From Gracilaria domingensis (Eukaryota; Rhodophyta; Florideophyceae; Gracilariales; Gracilariaceae), in assembly GCA_022539475.1 (NCBI GenBank), contig VCMS01000049.1, positions 248,001 to 312,000 of the forward strand: DNA of 64,000 bases, read 5' to 3'. Shown one piece after another: positions 32,853 to 43,900 of this stretch. A program made the position numbers and the translations under genes. The first letter of the stretch is position 1. Each line of letters begins with the position of its first letter. The notes beneath the pieces were generated by a model that was not told where the DNA came from, did not search any database, and saw only the letters and a program-made list of their open reading frames with translations.

Positions 32853-35364
32853 TCGTCTAAATGGTGGAGCACAGTTGCCTTTCGTCGAGAACGACCAAGG
32901 ATTTCTAATCCGAACTGTCGGAAACAGGCCACAGATTGTGGTTCCGCACTCACTTCAGTCACGAGTACTGCATTTGTCGCACTATGCGAAGTTGTCAGCC
33001 CACCCTGGTGGCAGAAAGTTGTACTACACCTTACGGAAGAACTTTTACTGGCCAGCAATGGCTTTCGACGCGTATGCCACTGTTCGTGGATGTTCTGACT
33101 GCGCGAAGAACCGCGTCAAGCTGCAGAAGTATTCCAAGAAGTTGGTACTATTCCCTGCTAGGGCTCCACTGGAGGTTGTGGCGATCGATCTACTCGGTGA
33201 GTTTATTCGCACCCGCCAGGGAAACCGGTTTTTGCTTGTTATCACCGACCGCTTTTCTAAGCTGGTACGCACTGTGCCTTTAAAGAATGTTACTGCTAGT
33301 GCGGTCGCCCAAGCTTTCGTCACACACTGGGCTTTTGTCTACGGACCGCCGATTGACCTACTATCGGATAATGGACGGCAGTTTACGGCTAAGTTCTTTC
33401 AAGACGTCTGCCGCATCTTGCGGATACAAAATTGGTTCACGACTACCTATCATCCCCAGAGTAATGGGCAGGTTGAGCGATTTAACCGCACTATGCTCAA
33501 TGCATTGCGAACATTTGTTGCCGAGCATCCGTCGGAATGGGATCAGTACGCCGATGCCGTGACATATGCCTACAATACACAGGTTCATCGTACGACTCAG
33601 ATCTCGTCGTTCGAGCTGGTGCTATCACGCGCCTCACCTTCGGTGGCCATCGAGCCACAGCCAACTTTGGACAAGTTCCCCTCGCCCCGTCTACACAGGG
33701 ACGCCTGGAAAAACTGGCTTAAGAACATTATCCCTACAGTTGGGCAGAATATCGCTAAAGCACAGGCCGCATACAAGCGGAATTTTGACGCTAGAGTGCG
33801 TAAGAACGCCCCGCATATCAGAGAAGGTAGCTATGCCTTCGTGCAGAAGGAGTACTACAACCTCGAGAAAGAGAAGCGACACAAGCTTTCTCCTATCGCG
33901 GACGGCCCGTTCCGGGTTATTGCTGTTACCGACACAACGGTTGTCCTTGACATCAAGGGAAAGCACGAGCGTTTGTCGTTGGATCGCGTAAAGCCTGCGC
34001 CAAAGCCTGTTTGGCAGGAATCGCAACCGCCATCGTCGGCTTCTACCGCACCTATTGTGGAAACAGCCGTCGAAACGGAAACAGCCGCCGCAGCGGGAAC
34101 TCGCAATCAACCGTCTGTGTTGCCGCACCCGGATCGCAGACTTGCTCATCTGCCAGCTAAGCCGGAATCTGACCCATCGATCCCTACAGCCGCATATGTG
34201 CACACGCGGATAATGACTTCTACGAGGATACTGGCCACCGCCCCCGACGCTTCGACTGAGGAGGGAGAGGAGGTAAATCGCTCTGTGTCGTTGTCGCCGT
34301 CGTCGACGGAATCGTCTTTGCAGGCTTCTGTTTCGCACGAGCGCGCGACGTCGTGCGACACGCAGCCGGAAACCCGGAATGAAAAGGACGACGCGCAGGT
34401 ACCGCGCAAGCCTCAAGAGGAGGAGCTACGTTCGCAGGCCCGAAAACGGCAGCACAGAACCGATGTGGTACGTGATATGCTGCCGGAAAGCCGGAAGAGT
34501 CGCACAGGTTCGCTGAGGCCTTCGGAGAAGGACGCGCCGTTACCACGAAATCCTGAGTTGGAAAGCACCACTACGGTGAATCGCAAAGCCGGAAGACCCG
34601 AAGGAGAGAAGTTAGTGAAGAAAGACCGTGCTGTTACGGCAGATCCGACTTCGGGAGATTTTGGTGCAGCACCAAGTGCCGAAGCCGTCGAAAATACGGA
34701 ATTAACCACCAGTGTGGCAAGCAGTCAAGCCACAGCAAGTGGGCAGCACTCAAGCACCGCCGACGAGCGCACGGCGCGCCAAGTGTCGAGCTTCGTGGGA
34801 GATCCGCCTCCAACCGAGGATTACAGTGCACAAGCCGGGCACGTGCCAGCCATAGACCTGGCGCCGCCTAAAACCGGTTCAGAAATTTGCGAGTTTGAAT
34901 CGGCTCTTGAAAGCCATGCAAAGGCGCAGGTGTCGCAGACCGCAGTGCGCGGCGAACCGTCGCCACGGCATGTGCCAGAACACCACTCGCTGGCACACCG
35001 CGTTGCGGACCGTTCACCGTCGCAACGGGAGATTATGCCGGAACCCCGGAAGCTCACCATTCGAGAAGAACGAAGTCCGTTTACAGCCCAGCAGCATGGG
35101 AAGAAGAACCAGGAAACTGGAAGCCTGACAGTCAGGAAAACACCATGGTCAACGTCGCCTTCGCCTGGTGTGCAGGATGTGTTGCCGTCAGGACCAAAGC
35201 CACCTACATTTGACGATGCCCACGACGGAAACAGGAGCGATGACGCCTCGAAAGAGGATTCCTCGACCAAGCCGCATCCTGAGCGGAAGGTCCTCGATGA
35301 GGAATATGTTATCGACCGTCTGGTAAGTCACGGCTACGCCCCTGACGGGGAACTACTGTATTGA
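32842..35364 (+). pseudogene. Gypsy integrase with a long hydrophilic C-terminal tail
   Basis: The frame is open from about 32842. It has an H2C2 zinc site (HLSHYAKLSAHPGG...CSDCAKNR) and a catalytic core with VVAIDLLGEF, LLSDNGRQFTA and HPQSNGQVERFNRTML (D, D, E all present). A GPY/F-type module follows (YAFVQKEYYNLEKEKRHKL, IADGPFRVIAV, LSLDRVKPAP). About 450 more residues follow, rich in Ser, Thr, Glu, Pro and Lys and without recognisable fold. This tail is unusually long for an integrase and could bind chromatin or host factors. It is separated from reverse transcriptase by the frame change at about 32840. Confidence 0.85.
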
Positions 35365-37284
35365 GTCCGTTGGTACGGCTATGCCTCTTCAGCGGATACG
35401 CACGAGCCTATCGAGCATCTTCCTCGCTCTAAGGTCCTACAGTACCACCGTCGCACACGGACACCGATACCGGCTACGCTGGACAGAGCCCAAGTGGGTT
35501 GACCACCCACAACTAGTGAGCTATGCCGTCTCGGACGGAATAGGCCGCTTCACGGGGATGGAATTGCATCATGCAAAACGTGCCGCTTCACGCGGATGCA
35601 ACGATGTTGATACTAACAAGCCGCCCTAGACGGACGCTACTGAAAAGCAGCAATATGCCGCTCTATGCGGACAGTCTCTGCCTGAGCAGACAAGCCGCAA
35701 AACGCGGAAGCCACCTACAGTGGAGAAGAAGATGAAGAAAGAAGCCTAAGAAAAAGGAGAAGAAGCCAGGACACTGGAAGGAAGACTAAGAAGTTTTATC
35801 GCTACAGCCCCTTCTGCGGAAAGTAACCCCTCCCTTGTGGTCCATTCGCAACAGCCTCGAACGAGGTATTGCCCACTGAGAAGGGGGAGAACAAGAAGAA
35901 AATTTTGAGCCATGCCGGCAACGGCTTGATGAATGACATCTACTATACGGGGCATGATTTAACGTCTACACCACCCTTAGGTGCCATTACATGTCGCCTA
36001 TAGCCGAATCTCGTCGGTTTCTTTGCCGCGGAGACCGATTTACATTCGCCATTACTGGGAAATTGCGCTTGACCGTTCTGGCTGTTCACGGCTTCATAGC
36101 CCAGTTTTCTTGGAATGTATGCACGCTCATGGGTGTCTGGTATCTTCTTTACCGTTCTACGGCATGTCCCGAGTCCGTTATTGACGGTATGTCTTCATTT
36201 ATAACGAAGGTCTGAGCACTACAGTACTGCCAGTACACTGGATCGGACTTATGCTGTATCCGTCACACGGCATCCCCTAAAATCTCGGCATCGCTCGACG
36301 AACTCTTTAGATTCGTATGAAGCTCTTCTGGGAGGTCTCTTTCTTTTTGGGAAGGCTGGACGCGAAGTTCTGAAGTCATCTCGGTCGGTCAGTCAACTTG
36401 CCCTTTTGGGATGTCCGAACTGGAACGATCGCGTTTGACCCAATTAATCGGGAGCAAATTCCGATCTCTTGAAGTACATCGACTCTACCTAGAGACACTC
36501 AAAGTTGAGTCGAGTGGCGTACTGCCATATGTAACGGTTGTGGAGTTATAGCGTTCGCGAAAACACCCTCTGTCGGGCTATTTTTAGCACAATTTGGGAC
36601 AGCGCTATCTCCGCAACGCGGCAGCCGATTGAGACGGGAACTGCCATCCGAGTACAGCTTCGGCAGGCCTACAAGTAATGCAAGAGAACGCTGAGTTCGG
36701 TAATCGTTCAAGCCGCTCTGCGGAGATGGTCAGTTTGCCGAATTTCGGTTGTTTACAGGATACCTGAACCGAAACGACCTCGTTTGAGGCACTTCCCGCT
36801 CTTCAAATACGGCTTTCTTGGGCTCAATCGTCTTGAACGACGCAGGAAAAATACCGGACTAGCCGGTGTGCTCCGTACTTGACGGCAAGCCGAAAACTCG
36901 GAAGTGCCGAAACTGATGAAGGACGTACTGTAGCCGATATCAGTCCGGGATTTTCGCTCAATGACGCCCGCCGACGTGGACGGAAGCCTCTCTGAGGAGT
37001 ATGTAGGATTAATTGGCACTTGTGTAGGAGGCACGTACAGCCGCTAGGATGCGGAAGGGAAGCCCAACACTGGAAATTTTCGCGAACGACCTGAGAAACC
37101 TGCGGGCAGTCCGGACCCGTCGTTGTCGTTGTCGACACCTCGAGAAGGAGGCTCGTGGTCATTACCCTACGCGGGAAGCCCCCTGGAGGATCTGGGACGA
37201 TTCGACCGAGGAGTTCGGCTTGCGAGGATGGATTGCCGGGTTCCGGGCTCGTCAACAGCATCTTTGCGCGTTGTGTCTCTTCCT
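35365..37284. other. Long 3' non-coding region of the gypsy element
   Basis: 1.9 kb between the integrase stop and the purine tract. Short frames on both strands have no domain. Local repeats such as TATGCCTCTTCAGCGGATACGC-like phrases (GCCGCT-C-ACGCGGA...) recur at 35.4-35.7 kb. Confidence 0.5.
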
Positions 37285-37297
37285 GAGAAGGGAGAGA
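37285..37297 (+). other. Gypsy polypurine tract
   Basis: GAGAAGGGAGAGA lies immediately before the TG of the 3' LTR. Confidence 0.9.
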
Positions 37298-38039
37298 TGT
37301 AGTGCAAATCGCACCAATATTATGCGTATTTTACAGTGCATATTATGCACCGGGTGTCCATTGCTGGACCCCGGCCTGCTGGCACATTTCTTAGAATTAG
37401 TAATTTATTTTGCCTAATATTCTAGGAATTTACACTGGCACGCCTCGGCCTCCACAGTACTTAGGAGTGCCGACGGCGCGCCAGCTTCACTCAGTAAACC
37501 TCAAGGAGGCGTTTGGCTCTGATCTTCTTGCCGCTTGCGCACGGTCACAAGCCCCATCCTGGGAAACACCGGCGCAATTCCGGGCTGATCAACCAACCTC
37601 CGTCTCTGAGGAGTACTAATCCGTCGTCACGGCACTTTTCTTATCTATTTTATTGTCTTTATTTCCGTCTTACGGCTTTCGCTACTCTGGCCTACATTCT
37701 CGGTTTGTCGCATTTGTCTCGGAAGTTTTCCCGCTTATTGGGAGTCAGTGCTTCGCAGTGCGGCTCGTTTTCTGATCTATTGTCGTCCGATACCGTTGGG
37801 CTGGATACCTCCACTCGCTGTGGCTCGCCGGAACCATCCGGAAACGTACGCCGATTCTACTTTTTCTACCTCGGACTGCAAGCCCAGATCGGGGCCACCC
37901 GGATTTACACCCGGCTCGTGTTGGTCCTATCGGAGGGTCCTGCCGCTCAACTACCCTTCACAGGGAGCAGAGTCTGAACACCCTGAAGTGCTCGTCCGCG
38001 ACGCGGCTTGTTGTTTAACCGTCGAGGGTTTGAACCACA
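37298..38039 (+). repeat. Gypsy 3' LTR
   Basis: 742 bases. About 28 differences from the 5' LTR by eye. Confidence 0.97.
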
Positions 38040-38044
38040 GCAGT

Positions 38045-39063
38045 CGACCCGATGTTTGTTTTCAGAGGATGTAGGGTACGCACACAAACAAACAATCAAA
38101 CGGAAAGTGTTGAGCCCATTCATGAAGTTTTGTCTCGTGGAACCCTGTTAGCTGCTCAAAGAGACGTTGCCGGTGTTGAAGCCAACACTTTTTACCAGTG
38201 GGCAACCCATTTGGTGGCGAAGACGGAAGACCTCCGAGCGAGTGGGCGTCATGTTTTGCTAACGTACGAGGGATACCGCAGTCATATGTCACTTCGATTC
38301 TGTGAATTGGTCGGAATCAATCGTGTGAACACGTACCAGCTGCCAGTGCATACTAGCGCCAACAGGCAATCGCTTGACGTTTTCGCCTTTTCGTCGATGA
38401 AATCCACTTTAAAGGAGCTTTTTGCGGATTCTCTGGCCTCTTTGGCATTGTTCGACAAGAAGGTTGATGTGTTACACGAGTGTCGCTTGATAACAAAGGC
38501 CTACGGAAGAGCAATGACCCGTGGAAACATTTGGAGGGGATTTGTGAAAATTAGCCTCTGTCCTACAGATCCAAATCATGTGCTTAGAGAATACAGACGG
38601 CGTTGTTTTGATTGCGATTCAGAGCGAGTTAATGTCACTTAAATGATCTCGATATTGCACGAGAAGAGAGCAAAGACGGGCGTAGAGATGTTGAGACCTG
38701 CTGTTTTGACAAAAACGGGACTTATCGACAACAGTAGAAGAGTGATTTTGACCTGTGACGATTCGTACGAGTTTAGGAAAGACCAAGAACAGAAACACAA
38801 GACGAAGAAGAAAGCAAAAAAATCTAGATAAAGCTAAGTCATCCAAAGAAAGAGCCAAAGTTGTTCAAAAGAGTTCCGCGAACATTGCAACCCCGATACA
38901 AAGCTCTCTGCGACGGAACGAACGTTTTGGCAGCAATCGTGCCGTGCCCCGATCCCTCGAGGAGCGTTGTCGTATAGCTCGAGATAATGCTCTCACCAAA
39001 CCTTCCGTCCCGGTTGCCGAAATGCCGCGAAACTGTACTAGCGACGAGGTGACTGCGTCATAG
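38045..39063 (+). pseudogene. pogo-like transposase, 3' part
   Basis: Continues the gene broken at 27175. It carries QWATHLVAKTEDLRASGRHV, then LLTYEGYRSHMSLRFCELVG, the place of the second catalytic Asp (LLLDGHxSH in active pogo proteins), which is Glu here. QLPVHTSANRQSLDVFAFS is the LPPHTTHLLQPLDV equivalent. The first frame ends at 38642 and further frames to 39063 carry a Lys/Arg-rich tail typical of the C-terminus. The frame relative to the 5' half is also shifted. Together with the Asp-to-Glu change this marks a long-dead transposase. Confidence 0.75.
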
Positions 39064-40295
39064 ACTGTTTATGCGACGAAAACTGCTCTTGGTTAAGCTT
39101 TGTGATTGTTTCAGCAGATTGGAGATTAAAACCGCAAGAACGTTTAGCGCACAATAACATGGACTTAGGAACTTCATATGATAGTTTTTCTTCAACTTTG
39201 ATACTATGGTTTTTTTAAATGAGCCTGTTTTGGTCTCTACACTCTTAAAAACGTCTTATCTGGAGCTTGCGAAAAACTACGTTCGTTGTCATAAAATGGC
39301 AATTTGGGCAATAGAAAAAATAAATTCAATCTTTGTAAGTTTTTAAGTTTTGATAGAGTGACGTGAAAGGGGTGCGCGCACGTAGCATTACCGCTGCAAG
39401 TTACAAACATGGTGTTCTATTTAACACAATATCTCGCAAATGTTCGCGAATATTCGCGAATCTTTTGAATATTTGCGAACATCTGGAAATGCAAATATTC
39501 GGAAACGAACAAAAACTTGTGCCAAATATTGACGTATACGTTTGTTCATATCGTACTATCTCCCGTTTCCTAAACATCTTCGTTCATGCCTGTTAGATTC
39601 TGTAGACAACGCAGACGTATGTCAATTAGTTTTGCTATATTCGCGCGCTAAAGAGCCGAATATTCGCGAATATAGGCAAAAATTAAGAAATGTAGAGAGC
39701 GAATAATCTGGCTTCAGAGATAATTGACGTAATTCAAGCTAGTAGTACGTAAAACAATAGTTTGGCTTCCACATAACACATTTCGTTAGTTGGCGGAAGA
39801 ACTAGCGTCTTTATAAAGAACGTGAAGAACTGGAATATTCGCGAACATATTAATGTTCGGTTGAAGGAAACAGTAAGTTGGATCTCGCCTTTGCCACACA
39901 TTGACATATAGCAAAATAATTTACAAATTTAAGAAATTGTGTCACGTAAGACAGTGTACAAGTTGTCGAATGGTTGCTTCTGACAGTTCGTAGTACACGA
40001 ATTTTGGTCGCTGGCATTGTTGTTCTTATTTGATTACAACGAAGCGATTATATATTTAAATACACGCATTACCGCAAGCTCCTGTTCTGTTCCGTGACCG
40101 TTTTGCTTGGTTCAAAGCTTCTTTAGTGGGGAAGATATCGTGCTTTCTGGTAGTGTGCCAGGATGTACCAGAAAGAAAAAAACGTTGGAATGAGAAGGAT
40201 TTTCAGGTGCTGTTCAAGTGTTGAGCCCACCCCCCTGTAGTTCATGTCAAAAGACGGAGATTTCCGCGAGCTCCGTGCGCCCCTTGTACGCATAA
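39064..40295. repeat. AT-rich region with TTCGCGAATATTCGCGAA motifs, diverged relative of the 45.1-46.8 kb element
   Basis: No gene. Between about 39430 and 39870 several copies of (G)TTCGCGAATATTCGCGAA and half sites appear, and ATGTTCGGTTGAAGGAAACAGTAA resembles ATGTTCGTTGAAAGAAAACAGTAA at about 46303 inside the nested element. So this is probably an older or truncated copy of the same element. I found no GAAACTCGGG ends here. Confidence 0.5.
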
Positions 40296-40453
40296 CCCCA
40301 TGACACCAAGGTGAGGTATTTTCCTCACCCAATTTTTTGGGTGCAGTGGGATGTGCTGGTCCCACTCACTCACCCAGGGTGCAGTAGTCCCGACATAAGG
40401 TGCAATGCACCCTGGCAAGGTGCGCTCACCTTGCTCCAGGGCGCACTCACCTT
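40296..40453. repeat. Left terminal inverted repeat of the piggyBac-like element
   Basis: The outer 146 bases match 46842-46987. The inner twelve (CGCACTCACCTT) match 45090-45101, on the far side of the nested insertion. Confidence 0.9.
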
Positions 40454-40945
40454 ATGGTGGGACCACATTCATTCGGGCAATGATGTTTATCAGCGGAACT
40501 AAGGCTCTTAGGCTCTTCTTTGGCTTCTGTGATACGTATTGGACAGTCCAACAGAGCCCAATTCAATAGTCGCACCAAAACGGTTGGACTGCAACAATTG
40601 CCCCTTGTATATCACCAATCTTCTCTACGTTTACGCTTCTTTTCTGGACCCGATCATTTTTGCTCAACAAATTCTATGACACTTTTTCCATACAATCGCT
40701 AGAGTTAGACAATAGAACTGTCAACAGCTTTGGATTAAGTGAATCTCGTGCGTATATCATTACCGTATGTGGGATGTGAGCAATGTCTATTGGTTTTCGC
40801 CTTTGCTTCAGCATCATGCGCTTAGGATACTGACTTGTGTTCTACCCTGCTTATACAGAACGACGTAAAAAGCAAATCGTAAAGTAAGACCCGTGTTGGT
40901 GTTGCAGAAGTTTCAGCATCAAACGCACTCTTTTTATCTCTTTAC

Positions 40946-43900
40946 TTAGTGGCTTGGTACGCTGCTTCCGGCAACGTTTTGCGGTTCATTCAACCCACGT
41001 TTCATCAGTTCCTGTAGTTCTTCATTTGGTATTGTTGCTCTGACAAGCACTCTGTTTTTGTGCCAAGGATCCCAACAGCGAGAGCAAATTGCTTGCCTAC
41101 ACAAAACACACCATAGCTTTTGTCTGGCACCCCCTTTCTTTCTGAAAACTTCTCCGTTCTTCTTAATAGTGTGGCTGTAAGAACAAAGAGAGCAATACGA
41201 CTCTTTCCATTTCACCTTTCTATGCAACCGTGAGCCGGACAATCTCCTAATCGTATCCTCTGCTCTGTTGTACTTTTCTACAACGTTGCGCTTAAACAAA
41301 GGCTCTATCTGCAACGAAGGCAAGGAATCACCTTCAATGCTGTTTGCAACGTTACAACTTTCACGTGTGTGCTCTCTTGAGTTCTCTAATTGTAAATTCT
41401 TCTTGTACTCTTTCGCAAGTTGTCTCGCGTAATCTGCAAATGTTGTGCATCTGGATACATCGTGACGTAACTCCCTGTACCCTTTGCCTCTGGGTACATC
41501 CTGCCACGTCTCTGGTAAAGCTCCACGGTTCTTGGCTTTTGACAAACGGTATAAAACGGCGGCATTATTGACCTGAGCGCACAGAAGTCTTCCAATTATG
41601 CTAACGATCGGGTTCTCCGAGGCATTTGTATAACAAAGGGAAGTCAATACTCTGCTGAACTCGTCCACTCCTCCCTTGAAGTGGTTCCAATACACAAGAG
41701 CAGCAGGTCGGATCATTCTGGCTGGAGGAAGAGTCCCATTTTTCTCCACTAAGTGTTTGTAAGCACAGGTTAAGTTGTAGTAAGTGGCATAGGAGTGAAG
41801 ATCTGTAGCATGCGTCAGGGGCAGCGTGTTGTCGTATTCCTTTGGGATATGACTTGCACTTTCTCCAACCCACTCGAATCATCCAACCCTTAACGAAGAC
41901 AATAAATAACTGTACTGGTACAACAAAGTATTCGTGAACTCAATGATTGACGCATAGATAATTTCTCCGACGCCAGTTTTGCTTCCTTTTGCAACCACAA
42001 AACATACTTTTTCTGTTCCTGAACACAAAGCGTGGTGAAGACACTGCATTCGATAGCCCGTGGAAGGAACAACGTCTTGAAATAGTTGCAACACGTCTTC
42101 ACTTGTTCCAACAGATTTTAACACCGATAACGCCCCATACTTCCTCCGTACTTCTCTGGCCTTCTCAATCGTTCTTAATGCGGTCATTGTCTTTATCTCA
42201 ACAGCACATACGTTCTCCTCATCGGCTTTAATATTGGTGTAAGACATCAAAGCATCGGGGCTGTCAGAAACCATTGGTTCAGACTTTGAAGAAATTAGAC
42301 CAACTGTGCGAATGTAACCAACTTTAAGCTGGACTGTATCGTCGACATGACCCTCTCGGCATCGAATCGCAGCGCTATTGTCAATAAAAAGTGAAGGTAG
42401 TGCCTTCAGAACCTGTCCTTCGTTAAAAAGTCCTTCCTTCATTCCTAAAGTGCTCACTAAAGGTTTCATGACCCAGCAGTCAAGCGAACTTTTGTACATG
42501 GATTCGCGAAATGATTTCACATCATTCTGTAATTGCTGGTCTTCGTTGAGTACCTGCGGACTACTGTCCTCGAGAGTTATTCTTCCATATGAAACGTCCG
42601 ACTTCAATTTCAAAACCTTTTCTACAAATGGAGTTTTTCTAATAGATCCAGGCACAGGATGCCCCACTCTGCTCATGATTGAAATAAGCTCTGCTCTGGT
42701 CTTCGATGAAATGACCTCAGAACTTGACTGAAGCAAAAAATCTCTTGCTTCTTGAAAGTCGTTGAGGGACTGGCTAGAACAAAGTTCAATATTAACAGTG
42801 TGGCATATATGCTTAGCCCGCACCTCCAGACACAATCGCACCTCCTCATAATCATCACGGAAACGTGTAGATCCCAATCCAGTTTCTTTAGCTCTTGTCA
42901 AGTCGGAGAGAGCTCTGACGTTCGCTTCAAAATTCTGCGCTAAGGTTCGTACAAATGTGCTGCTTGTACGGGACGTAAATTCAAATGCCCGCGCCAAGAA
43001 CCAAACCGGATCTTCAGATTGCAGTAAAGTGACCTCTTCAGTCTTTGCCAACAGCTGTGCAACCTTTTGCCGGCCATTGTGACTTAGCAAATAGTCATGT
43101 GTTCCTTCCGCCCTCAACTCGTTCTGAAACACTCTGTGAAATCTCTCACGCTCTTCTGCACTATTAACAAGCTTAAACCCGGTCTTCGTTATCAAAACAA
43201 ACTTCGACGAATTAAACATTGGGTCATTATTATGATAGACACTTGCGATACGTCCGCTGTAGCTTTCACGGTATACAATAGCTTCCACTGGGCGACCTGT
43301 GGAACTTTTCGGTTTGCGGCGAGCAGAGTAAATTGCTCTACACCCCTTTTCGCTGACAGCAACTCCTTTGTGACGTTTGCGAATAGGTCCATCCCCAAAA
43401 ACGAAAGGATAGTCAAGTGTTCGCTTATGAGTTCCAAGAATTGTAGCACCAAGTCGATCATTAATAAAGTTGATAGACTCTTGATGACTGTACCCTCTGT
43501 CGGCTGCAAAGACCATATCAACCATAGGTCGAATAGGACCGGACGTAGGCACACCTTGCAGTAGCCTTATTAGTCGCTCCCATCCATCTAAAGACTGCTC
43601 TCCGACTCTTGAGAAGTGACGCGCGAGAAAGACGGGATTCAACGCAGAACAAATCGCATTATTAACAGGACCAAGCGCCTTTTTTGGGTTGTTAACGTGG
43701 CTGAGTGCTGTCAGCTGTGCAACAGCACGAGAGCGCAGCCGCTGGTGATCATCGTCTAAACTTAAGATACTACGGCCTGGAAGCAGTAAAAATAACCTGT
43801 TGATTGATGCCAGTTCATCCTCGAGCTCAGTGGTAAGAGCATTGGCTCTTCGCGGTAGATTTGACCATCCATTTCCATAGCTTTCAACGCGCTGTCTTCG

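Larger units (their letters stand above)
27176..38039 (+). mobile_element. Complete Ty3/gypsy LTR retrotransposon (10,864 bp)
   Basis: 742-bp LTRs of equal length start TGTAGTGCAAATCG and end ACCACA. They are flanked by GCAGT target repeats. A primer-binding site lies three bases after the 5' LTR, and a clean polypurine tract (GAGAAGGGAGAGA) abuts the 3' LTR. Domain order is Gag, protease, reverse transcriptase, RNase H, integrase, so it is gypsy type. By eye the two LTRs differ at about 28 positions (about 4%). Gag has two in-frame TGA codons and the Pol frame shifts before integrase, so the copy is probably inactive. About 1.9 kb between the integrase frame and the 3' LTR has no recognised gene. 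Confidence 0.97.
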
